Assembly (NCBI GenBank): GCA_032719365.1
Contig: CM064872.1
Span: 70,868,752-70,932,751 of the forward strand
Origin: Prinsepia uniflora
Taxonomy: Eukaryota; Streptophyta; Magnoliopsida; Rosales; Rosaceae
Reading direction: 5' to 3'
Length of the DNA stretch: 64,000 bases
Shown here: positions 45,827 through 56,879 of the stretch, one piece after another
How the letters are laid out: each line of letters opens with the position of its first letter
Position numbering within the stretch: position 1 is the first letter of the stretch
Made by a program: the position numbers and the translations under genes
The notes under the pieces: model-generated
Seen by the model: only the letters and a program-made list of their open reading frames with translations
Databases searched by the model: none
What the model was told of the DNA's origin: nothing

Positions 45827-46594
45827 TTCGACAGTTGGAACATACCAGCTGATTGGCCTTCATCACCGACCATGGTACCACCACCGACCTTCTATACAAT
45901 ACTTGACCGACTGTTTGAGCTTCGCCGAGTCGCCTTCCCTAAAGACCGACCACTTTGCACTTCTTCATCGTGACCGAGACTGTCTCGGTGGACTCTCCCG
46001 CCAGGGGACTTGGGGGACTACCGGTATACTTCCCACCAGGGTCTGAGAGCATGTCACAAGCCCCCGACAGAGAAATTCCACCTCAGTCAAGGACTTAGGG
46101 GACTTCTGTTGACACCATATATGACCAGACCTACTGGGCCGTATATTTAAAGCCCAGATTCCGTCCAAGGCCCAAAACTACCGTACTTACATAGCCCCAA
46201 CACCGGGCCTAATTCGAGATGCCACGTGGAAGTCTATCCACCCTCGATCTGCGTAACACGTGTCAGCACGCAAATCGATGAGCATTTGTCCCACATCGAA
46301 ACGATGGGAATTGAACATCCTACCTACTCATACATAAGGGGTATACATTTCCCAATAAAAATAACTAATATTTACTATTTACTATTACTCTATCAAATTT
46401 ACCATTTACTGTTTCCTCTTACGAACAAAGTAACTGACTTGACCGTCGGAGAACCTTAGGCCGGCACCACATCGGTGCCCGTACTAATGGAAAACCCGCG
46501 ATTCACTTGAGTTGACAGGTTACGAGGAAGGACGCGCGTCATTTGGTGATTGGGCAACGAGTAATCGACAGTTGGAACATATAACGCTTCAACA
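45827..46594 (+). mobile_element. Fragment of a Tat-like Ty3/gypsy element with one LTR
   Basis: Two GACTTGGGGGACT/GACTTAGGGGACTT stretches precede TGTTGACACC at 46107, as at the polypurine tract-LTR border of Tat/Ogre-type elements. A likely LTR runs 46107-46594 (TGTTGACACC...CTTCAACA) with ATACATAAGG as a possible TATA region near 46330. The motif CGACAGTTGGAACATA occurs near both ends (45830 and 46566). The coding interior is gone. The 77-codon ORF at 46226-46459 lies inside the LTR and is not a gene. Confidence 0.5.
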
Positions 46595-46860
46595 GTGTTT
46601 AATTCAATATTTAATTATAGCAGACTACATCTTGAGCTAAATTCAAATTCATCCAACGATCCAACGGTGAAGAATCCTCAAATTCACATTCATCCAAAGA
46701 TCGAACGAAAAAGAATCCTCTTGAAGAAAGAAAAAAAAAAGAGTTTTAATTTGACGAGTTTCCAAGTCCTTGAATATTTGAAGAAAAAAAAAGATAATTC
46801 ACCAGCGGGTAAATATTCGGGCCGAAACTTTTAAATGCTGGCCCAATATAGGTTGAATCC
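46595..46860 (+). promoter_or_regulatory. Upstream region of the SICKLE-like gene
   Basis: This non-repetitive A-rich stretch lies between the Tat-like fragment and the first putative exon. No clear TATA box is seen, so the retroelement fragment lies within about 1 kb of the start codon. Confidence 0.35.
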
Positions 46861-46994
46861 ATGGGTTGCTGCTGCGGACTGGTTTTGGTTTTGGAGGAGG
46901 CAAACGGAGGGCTCTTCGAACTTCATAACTTCGTCTCCTCCCTCTCTCTGTGCCAACCACACAACGTCTGGTATTACAAATTAGACAATCTCAG
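46861..46994 (+). other. Putative 5' UTR exon with a 50-codon upstream ORF
   Basis: A CT-rich segment ends at a donor-like CTCAG/GTACTC (46994/46995). The acceptor TTTTGCAG/G precedes 47568, leaving a 573-bp intron in the 5' UTR. If spliced so, an ATG at 46861 opens a 50-codon frame whose TAA (47584-47586) abuts the main ATG. The transcription start is not known. Confidence 0.4.
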
Positions 46995-47586
46995 GTACTC
47001 TCACTTATATCGCCTTCTGCTAGGATTCATCAAGTCTCCTATGAATAATCATTTTCAAAGAAATTTGTAAATTCCAGACTGTATTTCTCTTGCTTGCTTT
47101 GTCCTCTAATTTACTTTTCATGAACTGTTCGCTTCTCCTTTCTAAACCCAGTTTGAATTCCATTTTTGTAGTGCAAAAGTTTTTCATTCATAATAATTTC
47201 TGGGTTCTAGAGTAGTCCTACAATTCTAATTCTAGTGACTGAAGTGGATATTGGGTTTAGAAGGTTGATAGAGTGAGTGAATTACAAAGTTTTCAAGAGC
47301 AGTCCTACAATTCTAATTCTAAGGTTTGGTGGTTCTCAGTTTTATGTGATTGGGTAATTCTCTGTAAATAATGAGTTTTGTTGTTTCCTCTACTATTTTT
47401 CGACTGCGAATTTAGGGATTGTTTTAATTAGTTTGAACCTTTGAGTTTGACAAGTCTTTTGCTTTGTGGATTTTCAGACTTGGGTTTAGCTTCAATTCAT
47501 ATGGTTTTGACGTAAAAAAGTGGTGTTTAGATCGATGATTGTTACTTTATTCAAATGTGTTTTGCAGGGCCATATATTCAGGCTAA

Positions 47587-49328
47587 ATGGACGAATCTGA
47601 GAAAAGAAAGGAACGACTAAGAGCAATGCGCGTAGAAGCTGAAGAGGTGGAAGCTTCTCACAGTGTTTCAACTTTAGCTGTCCCTGGTTACCTTTCCAAT
47701 CCATTGGCTGAAGATATTGCAGCTATACCAGGTCGACATGAGTCCTGTGCTCCTTCTAGGTTTGACTTTTACACGGACCCTATGGCAGCCTTCTCTTCTG
47801 ACACCAAAAGGATTAAAGTTGTCAACCAGTTAGCAACAAATAATCCCGAACGTTCCAATACTGTTGGTTCTCCTATGGCAATGTTTACATCACCTCTTCC
47901 AGGTAATCTGTAACTACCTTGCCAATATCGATTTTTGACCTGCCTATCGATGATCATTCGTGAGTGATGTATGTATAACAAGTTTTAATCTTGAATTAGG
48001 AATTCAATAGTGGTTTAAAAAGCAAAAGTGAAAGTGAAATTTGATTCTTGGATCCCTTTTGCAAGTTTATGGTGTGGAGTAAAATTATGGGTAATCCAAT
48101 AGTTCCTTGTATCATTATGCAAGTTTTTCTTCATGATTTGTGCTTGAAAGAATCCGATTGTTTTTGTTTTAATTTCTTTGACTGCAAGTGCCATGTGCTT
48201 ATCCAAATACAGGTGTACGCTTGTAATAGTGGAGGCATCTTTAATGCTTAATGCCAAGCATTGAAACTTGAAGTTCATCTTTCAAATATGCCTTTGATTT
48301 TTTATTCTTTTTTAATGTTTTTCTGTTTCCTTGATTTTGGTTCTTTTCATTATAATTCAGGAGGACCAAGATACCCTGAAATGACTGCTCCTGCAGCCCA
48401 TCAGTTTCAGAGAAATTATGCACCAGACCAGAGAATGTACCAAGTACAAGGTTCCTGTCAAAACTTTGGTCCTCAAAGAAACCCCACGGGAATGGAGAGA
48501 CCTTTTCCTTTGCATCACGTAAATCCACCTGAAGTCTGGGATGGAGCCGAAGGTACAGCCAATTATAGTTTTCCATCTGATCCTTCGAGCGAATGCAGGT
48601 TTCCTGGCCCTGGCTTTAGAGCCCCAGGAATCTCTGGATCTGGACCACCGGGAAGCCCTGGATATAGGTCACAAGGAACCCCTGGATTTAGACCACAAGG
48701 AAGTCCTGGATTTAGACCTCAAGGAAGTCCTGGATTTATACCACATGGAATCCCTGGATTTCGACTAGAAGGAAGGCCTGGATTTGGCCCACCTGGAGTC
48801 TTCAGGGTTGGACCACCAGGAAGCCCTGGATTTAGGTCACTAGCAAACCAGGGATATAGACCACTAGGGAGCCCAACTTCCAGTACTGGACAAGGCAGGG
48901 GAGCCTGGTTCAATCGTAGTCCTAGCCCTCGCTCAGTACATGGAGGCAGCCCAAGTCCAAGTCCTAGTTCAAGTTCAAGAAGAGGTGGGGGCCACTGGAA
49001 CTCAAGTCCTGGATCAGGATGGAGAGGTGGAAGAGGGAGTTCTCATGGTCGTCCTTCAATGTATAAACAAGGGCCAGAGGGGTTTTATGATGATTCCATG
49101 GTTGAAGACCCATGGGAGTCTCTGAAACCAGTCATCTGGAAGGGTGTAGATACTCCCATAAATCGTTTGTACACCCCTGGCTCTTCAAAGTCGTCAGTTG
49201 CAAACTCTAGTAACACAAGAAATGCAAGCAGTGCAGAAGGTTCAACCAAGTTTGCTCCGCAGCCAAGCTTGGCAGAGTACTTGGCTGCCTCATTCAATGA
49301 AGCTGCCCACGATTCACCAAGTACATAA
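47587..49328 (+). CDS. SIC: SICKLE-like proline/glycine-rich protein
   Basis: There are two coding exons, 47587-47902 and 48361-49328, joined in phase 1 (donor AG/GTAATC, acceptor ATTCAG/G), giving 427 aa. The N-terminus has a charged helix (SEKRKERLRAMRVEAEEVE), then LSNPLAE and RFDFYTDPMAAFSS, as I recall for Arabidopsis SICKLE, a nuclear proline-rich protein implicated in miRNA biogenesis, intron-lariat turnover and stress tolerance. The middle (about residues 185-275) is a collagen-like array of 8-residue units of the GSPGFRPQ type. A serine-rich stretch and an RGG-like glycine/arginine patch follow. The C-terminus keeps the WESLKPVIWK and LAEYLAASFNEAA motifs. It has no catalytic domain. 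Its neighbour converges from the other strand. The family call rests on the N- and C-terminal motifs from memory. Confidence 0.75.
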
Positions 49329-49850
49329 CCTTTGGTCTCGAGTTCTAGTATGAGCCTCTCGCTATACTAATGCACCAGTCCAAAAGAAGGCAAACCAGAA
49401 GATAGCAGCAAGAAATTCAGAAGGTGCAAGCAAGCGTCTCGATGTACTATACTCTGCAGCCAGGCTCGATAGAGCCCTTAGCTGCCTCATTCAATGCAGC
49501 TAACAATGGTGCACGAGTATGTAACAACTTCTCATTTCCTAAACAACTTCACAGTAATAATGCACTTGCCAAAGAGACGGAAATTCAGAGTGGTGCTAAG
49601 TACGCACTGACTGGATCGACGGATTTGTAAAAGCACTGAAAGTTCGATGTGTGGCTTGTAATGATTTTGAGAAAGGAACTTCCATTTGCTTGGCATTGAA
49701 TCTTTGTATTATTTTCATTTGTTTATCAAGTTGAGTATCCATATGCAGTTGAGTCAATTTCTTAATTCTCTGTTTATGTTTCTGTTCATTTGAGAAGAGA
49801 TTTGGAAAGTGGGTTTTTGACATTGCAGCTAGTAGTCTTAGAATACAGCC
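49329..49850 (+). other. 3' region of the SICKLE-like gene with a diverged copy of its last codons
   Basis: Bases about 49452-49505 read LQPGSIEPLAASFNAAN in one frame, a diverged repeat of the end of the coding exon (QPSLAEYLAASFNEAA at 49260-49310). It lies after the stop codon and is probably 3' UTR. An alternative terminal exon is possible. Confidence 0.4.
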
Positions 49851-50302
49851 GCCAAAATGTGTCCAATCTTCAAGTTCTAACTTCTGACAGCATATTTTAT
49901 GTAATTTTTATAATATTATCAATGCTCTACAAACGTGAGCAATCCTAGATACGATTCATGGTGAACTTGTAACCTTGCTAAAGTTAGACGATTATCATAA
50001 CATCAACACTGCCATTTACACCTTGCGGGTCTAGGGTGTTGGGTAGACCTTCCCGATAATTTACCAAAGCTAGCATAAACAGGTAAATTTGGAACCACAA
50101 TATCCTTTTGCCTTTGTTGGTAATGAACAAAAACATTGGTTTATAACCTGCAATTTAATCTCTAACCTTAAAATTAAAAGCAAGGAGCTAACCCTATTCT
50201 TTGATCAAGTAGACGACTAGGTTACCTGTTTCTCTGAAAAGACCTACATTTCTTTTGATAAAAAATAAAGGGAAAAAAAGACCTACACTTCTAAGTCATG
50301 TC
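49851..50302. other. Intergenic region between convergent genes
   Basis: This AT-rich stretch has no ORF, RNA gene or repeat that I can support. It must contain the 3' ends of both flanking genes. Confidence 0.5.
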
Positions 50303-53300
50303 CTATCTGCTACCTGAAATTTTCAGGTGAGACCCTTGTTTAAATTTAATGGCACAACCTAATGAAAGACCCAAGCTGAGAAACTGGTCCGTCTCTTGCC
50401 GCCAGCAAATCTTGTCAACAAATGAATGGATGAGCTGCCCAGCCAAGCTTGATGGATCATCAACGAAAGTGTCCACAAATACTCTCACCACCCTCCGTTC
50501 ATGCATTGTAGCTTTCAGACTGAACCAAGTAAGAAACTTTACTCGAAAATTTTCACCTATGAGCCCTTCATGCTCTAACCACTTGATTGCTCTCACAGAG
50601 TAGTCGTAGTCACTTTCCTCCGATTGCTTTGGAGACCTGAAATCTGGTACTTTACGTGTTCCACCATTGGATTTGCAAGGCGTCAATGGGATCAAAGAAG
50701 CAGTTTCGGATAGAGGAGGCAGTGAGTAGAGCCTTTTGCACTGGTTCTTGTTGATGCCATTTGATGGCTGAAGCTTTGCGGGACGCTCTCCAGAAGCTAA
50801 TTTGATGTCACTGGAATTGGTTGATTCTGATTGGGAATGGTTTTGAACAACAGGTGTATTCTCTTCACTTCTTTGTTCCTCTAACACATTGGAGCCATCA
50901 TGTGATGGCAGTGTGACCCATTCAGCTTCCCAACCACCCAATATGCCTGTGTTGCTAAACAAAGAAACCTTGCAGGTATATTCAGTTGAGGGACTGAGAT
51001 TAGTGATAGTAAATTTCTTCTCCGGCCTTAAAACAATGGAAGAGGGCTCATCTGGATAATCCTTCGCCTCAGACTTACGGTGCCACAGCCTACACCCCAA
51101 GATGTCCTTAGTTAGGCTGTCATCGTATTCCAACAAAATGACTACAGAAGTAGGGGATGCATCTTCAAACTTGATGAGGCAAGCTAATACAATAGAGATA
51201 TTAAGCAGCATCAGTGAAAAATTAATAACAAATATATATATATATGTTATACGTATACAAAAACATCAAGAAGTCAGATATTTGACAAAACCAAATAAGG
51301 AATTTATTTCATCTCCTTGATATTAGCTCACCACAATTTCTAGCATTCTGGCAAGAAACTTACTTGCTGGCTCTTCCTTTTCCATACGGACAGGGCAAGG
51401 ATCAGAAAACATCGAGTCAAAGGATTCCACGGCCGAATTGCACAACTTCTGAACATCAGCACTGCAAGAAAGCCTGTTAACGATACCACGTGCCATCCTT
51501 GCACAGACCTGTTCCAATGGCCCTACTTCATTTTCCAGGCTTTTTGTGGCAGATTCTACGAAGTTCTGCAGTTTTTGGTATTTCTCCGTTCCTAAAAGAA
51601 TTTTATAAGATAAAGAGATCCGTACACACAGTGCATCAACTCTTCTAGCCTCCTTTGCAAGCATTAATTGCTTTCTCCAGGTTCTGTATAAAATCAATCA
51701 TTTAATAAGCCAACAGTGTCATTTAGTGCCAATCGCAACTCAAGTTTGGTTAGCTTTGAGATTGAGATTGAGATTGAGATTGGCTGTACATCTTCATTCG
51801 GATAGTTGACTAAACTAATCTATAGCTCTTTGAAAAAAGTACAGAGATATATTTTGCTTTTCAGATTATGATACAAAACCCAAATTATCAACCTCATCCC
51901 AACTAATGGAAAATTCCAGAATAGAAATTTTTTCCTTATCAAAATTTCTCAGTCAAATGTTTTACTTCTCCTAGTTTTCAGTTTAATAGAGTTGCATCGA
52001 ACAGTTTGTAACAAGAAACCTGAAAACAAAATAATATAAAGGTTGAATATATAAAAAATGTTGGTTTCAACAAATTTTGAAGGCATTATCATAACCTAAT
52101 AAAAATCTAATATTTGTTACAGTAAAGAAAATTATTCAAGTTAACATCTGGGGTTCCATTTCCTACTAAATTAAGATCACGCACGCACCAAAAATGTAAT
52201 TTCCCACAGATTTACTTTCCTTGAATTAAAACAAACACGAACTTTTAGGAGATTCAATTTCACACGCTACAATGGGTATGCATTTTAGACATCATCATAT
52301 ATGTTTACAAGGCAGAATAAGATTTTAACCTGTATTTAGATTCACTGGTCAGACTTAGATATCTTCAATATGATTTCACATGACTGAGGTTGACACCTAG
52401 AAATCTTGGTTCAATTAATTTGTGTCAGTGCGATGGATGTCACTAAATAGTATACTTGGTATATCTTGGTAGGTTCTAGGATTATGCAAGTGCACAATAA
52501 CTACTGGTTATAATCATAAAGGCAGAATATGTATCTTTTGCGACATGCATACCCGGGTGTGTGCATGCATGCAAAGGCATGGAAACACCTACAGGTCGTG
52601 TGTCTTTACGGTCGATGAATAGGCAGTAGGGTTGGTTCTGAACTGACCAAGTCTTACACAACTAGTACCATGACATACATTGCCTATGCAGTTGAGGAGT
52701 ATGTAATGAGATTAAAATATCACAAGTTACTACGAAATTTTAATTACCTCATTAAATCATTAACCTTTCCACAAGAAACGCAATAGAAGCTTCCATCCAA
52801 CTTTGGACAGCAATCATTCTTCATAATGCCAGCTTTTTCATGATTTAGGGCACATTCCAGATGGGATGACATTCCACATGCACCATTCTCATCAGCGGTA
52901 TCAGAACCGCAGGTCAGCCATAGACTAGGATCCTTGTTATCATCGTAAAGATGACAGATGCAGCAAGAACATCTCTTGCAAAAAGACTCTTCTGACCTCA
53001 CGGAAGCTCTGCATGCTACATTCTTACAGACTTGGAGCTTAGGATGACCTTCTTTACTAGCTACCTGAGAAACATGCCTTGGGTCAGTGAGTGGTTGAAC
53101 GCAATCTTCTATGTCCCTTTTCCGTTTTTTTCCAGTTTGATTTTTGGCCGGAGAAATTTCAGGACAACTATTAGCCTTACTCTTAGAATTTCCTGAAACA
53201 AGCTTCAGAAGCTGCCCTATCATATGACTTTTTGTATATCCAGTGTACTTCCTCTCCTTACCGACTTCGGCAGAGATAATTTCAACTAGCTCCCTACGGG

Positions 53301-54650
53301 TAAAAGAGCTAAGAATCTCTGGGGCATCTTTTGACCATTTGGCAATCTCATGAACTAGTTCTCTCTTCTCGCCCAGGCTTAGCCTGCTACATTTTTCAGG
53401 GTCGAGTACAAAACCTGAGGAAATAAAAAAAGGCAAATATCAAACTGAATTTCAGGTCTTATAGGTTAAACAACAGAAGTAGACGTTGAACATGGCTACA
53501 GAAAACTAGTAACCTAGTAGAGATATTCATACAGGACAATTTTCAGTTCGTGCTCAACATTTATCCTGGGCATTCATGTAAGCCAACAACAGTAACACCA
53601 TGACAGTAAATCATTCCCTGACAAAGAATATAGGGCAGAACTAAACCTACTTCAGAATAACTGAAAAGATCTCTTCAGTTTTCTCTATGTTTGTTAAGCA
53701 TGTGTTGCTTCCTTCTTTCGATAGACAATTTCCTTATATTTTCCAGGAACACCAACAGGCTTGAGCGGAAATGGACCCCTTCAATTTTCGTAGACTTTTC
53801 CACCGGGTTTCCCCATGGGGAATAATACTTTTAGGTGTAAAGTAAGATTCGAACTATGAACTGCTATATGGGTAGAATACTTTCTATCAGAGGTGATACA
53901 AACCCCGACAAAGTATGTTGACTACTCATAGGAAACTGATACACGCACTACTATGGCCAGTCTTACCATATAATCATAATTTTCATTACCAAAACCTTTT
54001 GAACACCCCGTTAAGAATTCGATCTTATAAAACTTGTCCAATAAACAGATTCACTATACTACCAATGAGTTATGATTCTATATAAAAAAAAAAAAATCTA
54101 TATGCCAGTTTTTCTGTTGAAGGGTTAAGTTAATGGTTCACATTGGCAATGCTGGTTGCTCTCATCAGTAAAACTAAACAATCTCCACCTACATGCTCTA
54201 TTGGAGGGACCAACTGCCGAGTCTCTTCTTTTCTTCTTCTTCATAAAAAAATAAAATAAATACAAACCCACCAAAACCCAGAGAAACAATAACCTCAATC
54301 AACAAAAAAAAAATGCTTGCATCATGAAAATACATAGTTCTGCAAAATCTTAGACCTTGAGCAGCATACATTGGGAAGAACAGCAATAAAGATGTTCACA
54401 AAAGGATCAAACAAAGCAAAATTCATATATGGCAAACCCAGATGCAAAATACTTTCCGTGAAGATATACATTGTGAAAATAAATAGTCATGAAGTAAATA
54501 AAACCCCATAATCAATCGCAGAAGAGCAAACCCACAAAAATCTATCAGAAATTAAAAAAAAAAATTGGAGAGAGAGCATGAAAAGAAGAATGGTGACTGG
54601 CCTGAGAATACAGAGTGCATGTCTGAAGGTTTCTCTTCTGAGTTCTTCAT
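50303..54650 (-). CDS. VIN3-like (VEL family) PHD-finger protein
   Basis: Four coding exons (54650-54602, 53414-52748, 51683-51364, 51183-50303) splice in phases 1, 2 and 1 into 638 codons. An N-terminal helical block has EKRELVHEIAKW and GKERKYTG (about 32-78), then a KKRKR basic patch (112-116). A Cys-rich PHD region (about 146-232) contains CKRCSCCICHLYDDNKDPSLW. A helical linker follows with KEARRVDALCVRISL and ARGIVNRLS, then a fibronectin III domain (about 348-438), a TPCK motif, and a C-terminal VID domain (about 537-604). This order is diagnostic of VIN3/VRN5/VEL1, nuclear partners of Polycomb repressive complex 2 in silencing floral repressors. I lean to VRN5/VIL1 but cannot fix the paralogue. 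Intron 1 needs a GC donor (see finding). 51184-51363, 51684-52747 and 53415-54601 are introns; (GATTGA)n lies near 51755. Confidence 0.92.
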
Positions 54651-55300
54651 GGTATTCCAAGAAGGAGGCAAAGGGTATTTTTATCGATGGACTTCTTTGG
54701 AGAGAGAGGCGAGGATTCACAAGCAAAAAATTCATGGAACCCGGGGGGGAAGAAGAGAGTGAGAGTCAGAGGAAAAGTGGCATCCGAGTAAATAAAAAGA
54801 AAAATAAATAAATAAATAAAATTGCCATAAATAAGAGATTTGGTATAAATGAGTTGAGACTGGGGCTTGGCCCATTGGTGTGTTTTTAATTTTTAATTTT
54901 TTTTTCTAATGTTTTCAGTTGGCTTTTGTTTGATGTGTGTGACGAGCCACGCGCCTACCAGCTTCATGCAGGCTTTTGATGCTTTCGAAGTTTCTGGGTT
55001 GAGTTTTTCCTTCTCTGCTTTAATCCGTGAGTGTGTGTGTGGGGTGTGCTACTATTTGTTGCAAAAAAAACTCATGTTACTTAACCCTACCCGTTTTCGG
55101 AAAATATCCATAATTATATCTTTATTTTTATGAAACTAAGAAAACCATATGGTATCTTTATTTGTATGATAATCAGAACGGTAATGTAACAATTATTTTT
55201 ACAACGAAAAATCGCATTTTGTATAAATTATCCGCATACAAAAACTGCAGCATGTAAAAATAATTCTCATAAATTGAACATAGGCTGAAAATTGTATGCA
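54651..55300 (-). promoter_or_regulatory. 5' UTR and promoter region of the VIN3-like gene
   Basis: A GAGAGA/AAGAAGAAG-rich stretch next to the ATG (54655-54830) is typical of a plant 5' UTR or core promoter. Beyond it, 54830-55300 is AT-rich with no feature that I can support. Confidence 0.45.
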
Positions 55301-55311
55301 TTCACCCTTAA

Positions 55312-55552
55312 TTACTCGTCATAATAAGATGAGTATGTCACCTCAGTCTCACTGAATAACTAATAAGTCGAGTCATAACTACCGGCTATAATAAGATAGG
55401 CTGTATTGATCCATAATTACTTGTCACAATAAGACGGGCGTGACACCTTAGTCTCATTGAATGACTAGCAAGTCGAGTCGAGGCATAACTACACGTCACA
55501 ATAAGACGAGCGTGTCACCTTAGCCTTACCAAATGACTAGCAAGTCAGAATT
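55312..55552. repeat. Three diverged tandem repeats
   Basis: The core (A)CTCGTCA(T/C)AATAAGA(T/C)GAG..GT(C)ACCT.AGTCTCA..GAATGACTAGCAAGTCGAG recurs starting near 55312, 55415 and 55486. It is of unknown origin. Confidence 0.7.
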
Positions 55553-55571
55553 AGTAAGGGTCAATCACAAG

Positions 55572-56035
55572 CAGTGGCGTAGCTAGAAAATCAAGTCAAT
55601 TGAGGCATTTTATAAATAATGCCAAAGGTATTTCTGATTGAAATAATTTTGTAATAATGTTCTGATCCCATCATGAAAAAGATTAATATTATGAAAGGAA
55701 TTTTATAAAACAATTGTAATGGCAACAAAAATAAAAATATATAAGTAATGACAATGATTAAGAGAATTTCATGAATATGTGTTTATTCATTTTTTAATAT
55801 TAGTTTTATTATCTTCAATTTGAATACATCAAAATCTGCAAAATAATTACTTATCCACTCAAACTTTGGTACTTAGTAAGTAATAATTAAATAATATTTG
55901 GTATGTTTATAGGAAAATAAAAATATAAGAAAAATTATAAGGGTATTAGTATAATTGCATATACATATAGACGTAACAAAAAAAAAATCACTAGAGGCGT
56001 GAGTCCCCTCTGGGCATTAAATAGCTCCGCCCATG
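55572..56035. mobile_element. Non-autonomous hAT-type DNA transposon (MITE)
   Basis: The 464-bp element is flanked by the 8-bp duplication ATCACAAG (55564-55571 and 56036-56043). Terminal inverted repeats CAGTGGCGTAGCTA and CATGGGCGGAGCTA (on the opposite strand) match at 11 of 14 positions. An 8-bp target duplication and CA-(N)-GGCG ends fit the hAT superfamily. It has no transposase ORF. Confidence 0.8.
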
Positions 56036-56043
56036 ATCACAAG

Positions 56044-56879
56044 ACCTCCACCCACCAAACCACATGAACATAAGCCCTTGCTATTTTTTCCGAAAAAAAA
56101 AGCCCTTGCTAATAGGCCATTACCTTCTTTAGTAAATTGAAATGGGTTGAAGAGTGTTTAATCATCCACATATATTTATTAAATTATATTATATATATTA
56201 AATTGAATTTTTTTTTTTTTGATTACAGGGGAGTTGGAATTTTTGAAATTTTTCCATATAATATATTGTCAGAGTTTGAATTTGAAACTAATTATTTACA
56301 AGTCAATACTAGAACCAACCGAATTAGATCTAATTGACAAATTGAAAAATTATTCATCTTCCATGTATTACTACCTAAATTATCGATTATTTTGATTCTC
56401 ACGAATGTTCAAATAATTAGATTGACAATGATATTCGCAGCATGACTACCGCAATGGAGATGGGGATTTGTCTTCTTAGGTAAAACAAAATTATCTTCTT
56501 TCAGTGAAAAAAATAAATTCTTTTATTGGGTATTGCTAGTGTTAGGTTTATTATCGGTCCTTGGGGGGTGTTTCTTTTATCTTTTATTTTATTTTATTAA
56601 GGAAGATCGCTGGTGGTTAAATTTGACAATCGAAAATACCTAAATGGAGTAGTGCTAACAGTAATCTTATTAATTTATAAAATAAAAAAAATGAGTCAAA
56701 TTTGACATCAATTATATGATCTAAAGACTTTTTACTACTAAGCGACTATACATGAATCATATTCAATATTGCCCAAGGGAGATGACCATGGCCCATGGAA
56801 TGAATGAGAAAGTGTAGATGATGAAAAACGTAGTGTTTCCCTCCCTTTGATATGAATACATATCATGGACACGCGAGAC
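56044..56879. other. AT-rich spacer
   Basis: No gene is seen. A T12 run followed by GATTACAGGGGAGTTGGAATTT at 56208-56240 could be the A-tailed end of a minus-strand retroposon, but no head or target duplication was found. Confidence 0.4.

Noticed and set aside
46226..46459. 77-codon ORF upstream of the SICKLE-like gene
   Set aside because: It is inside the Tat-like LTR fragment, with no homology that I recognise.
56208..56340. SINE with T-run on plus strand
   Set aside because: Only a tail-like T12 run is visible; no A/B boxes or target duplication could be defended.
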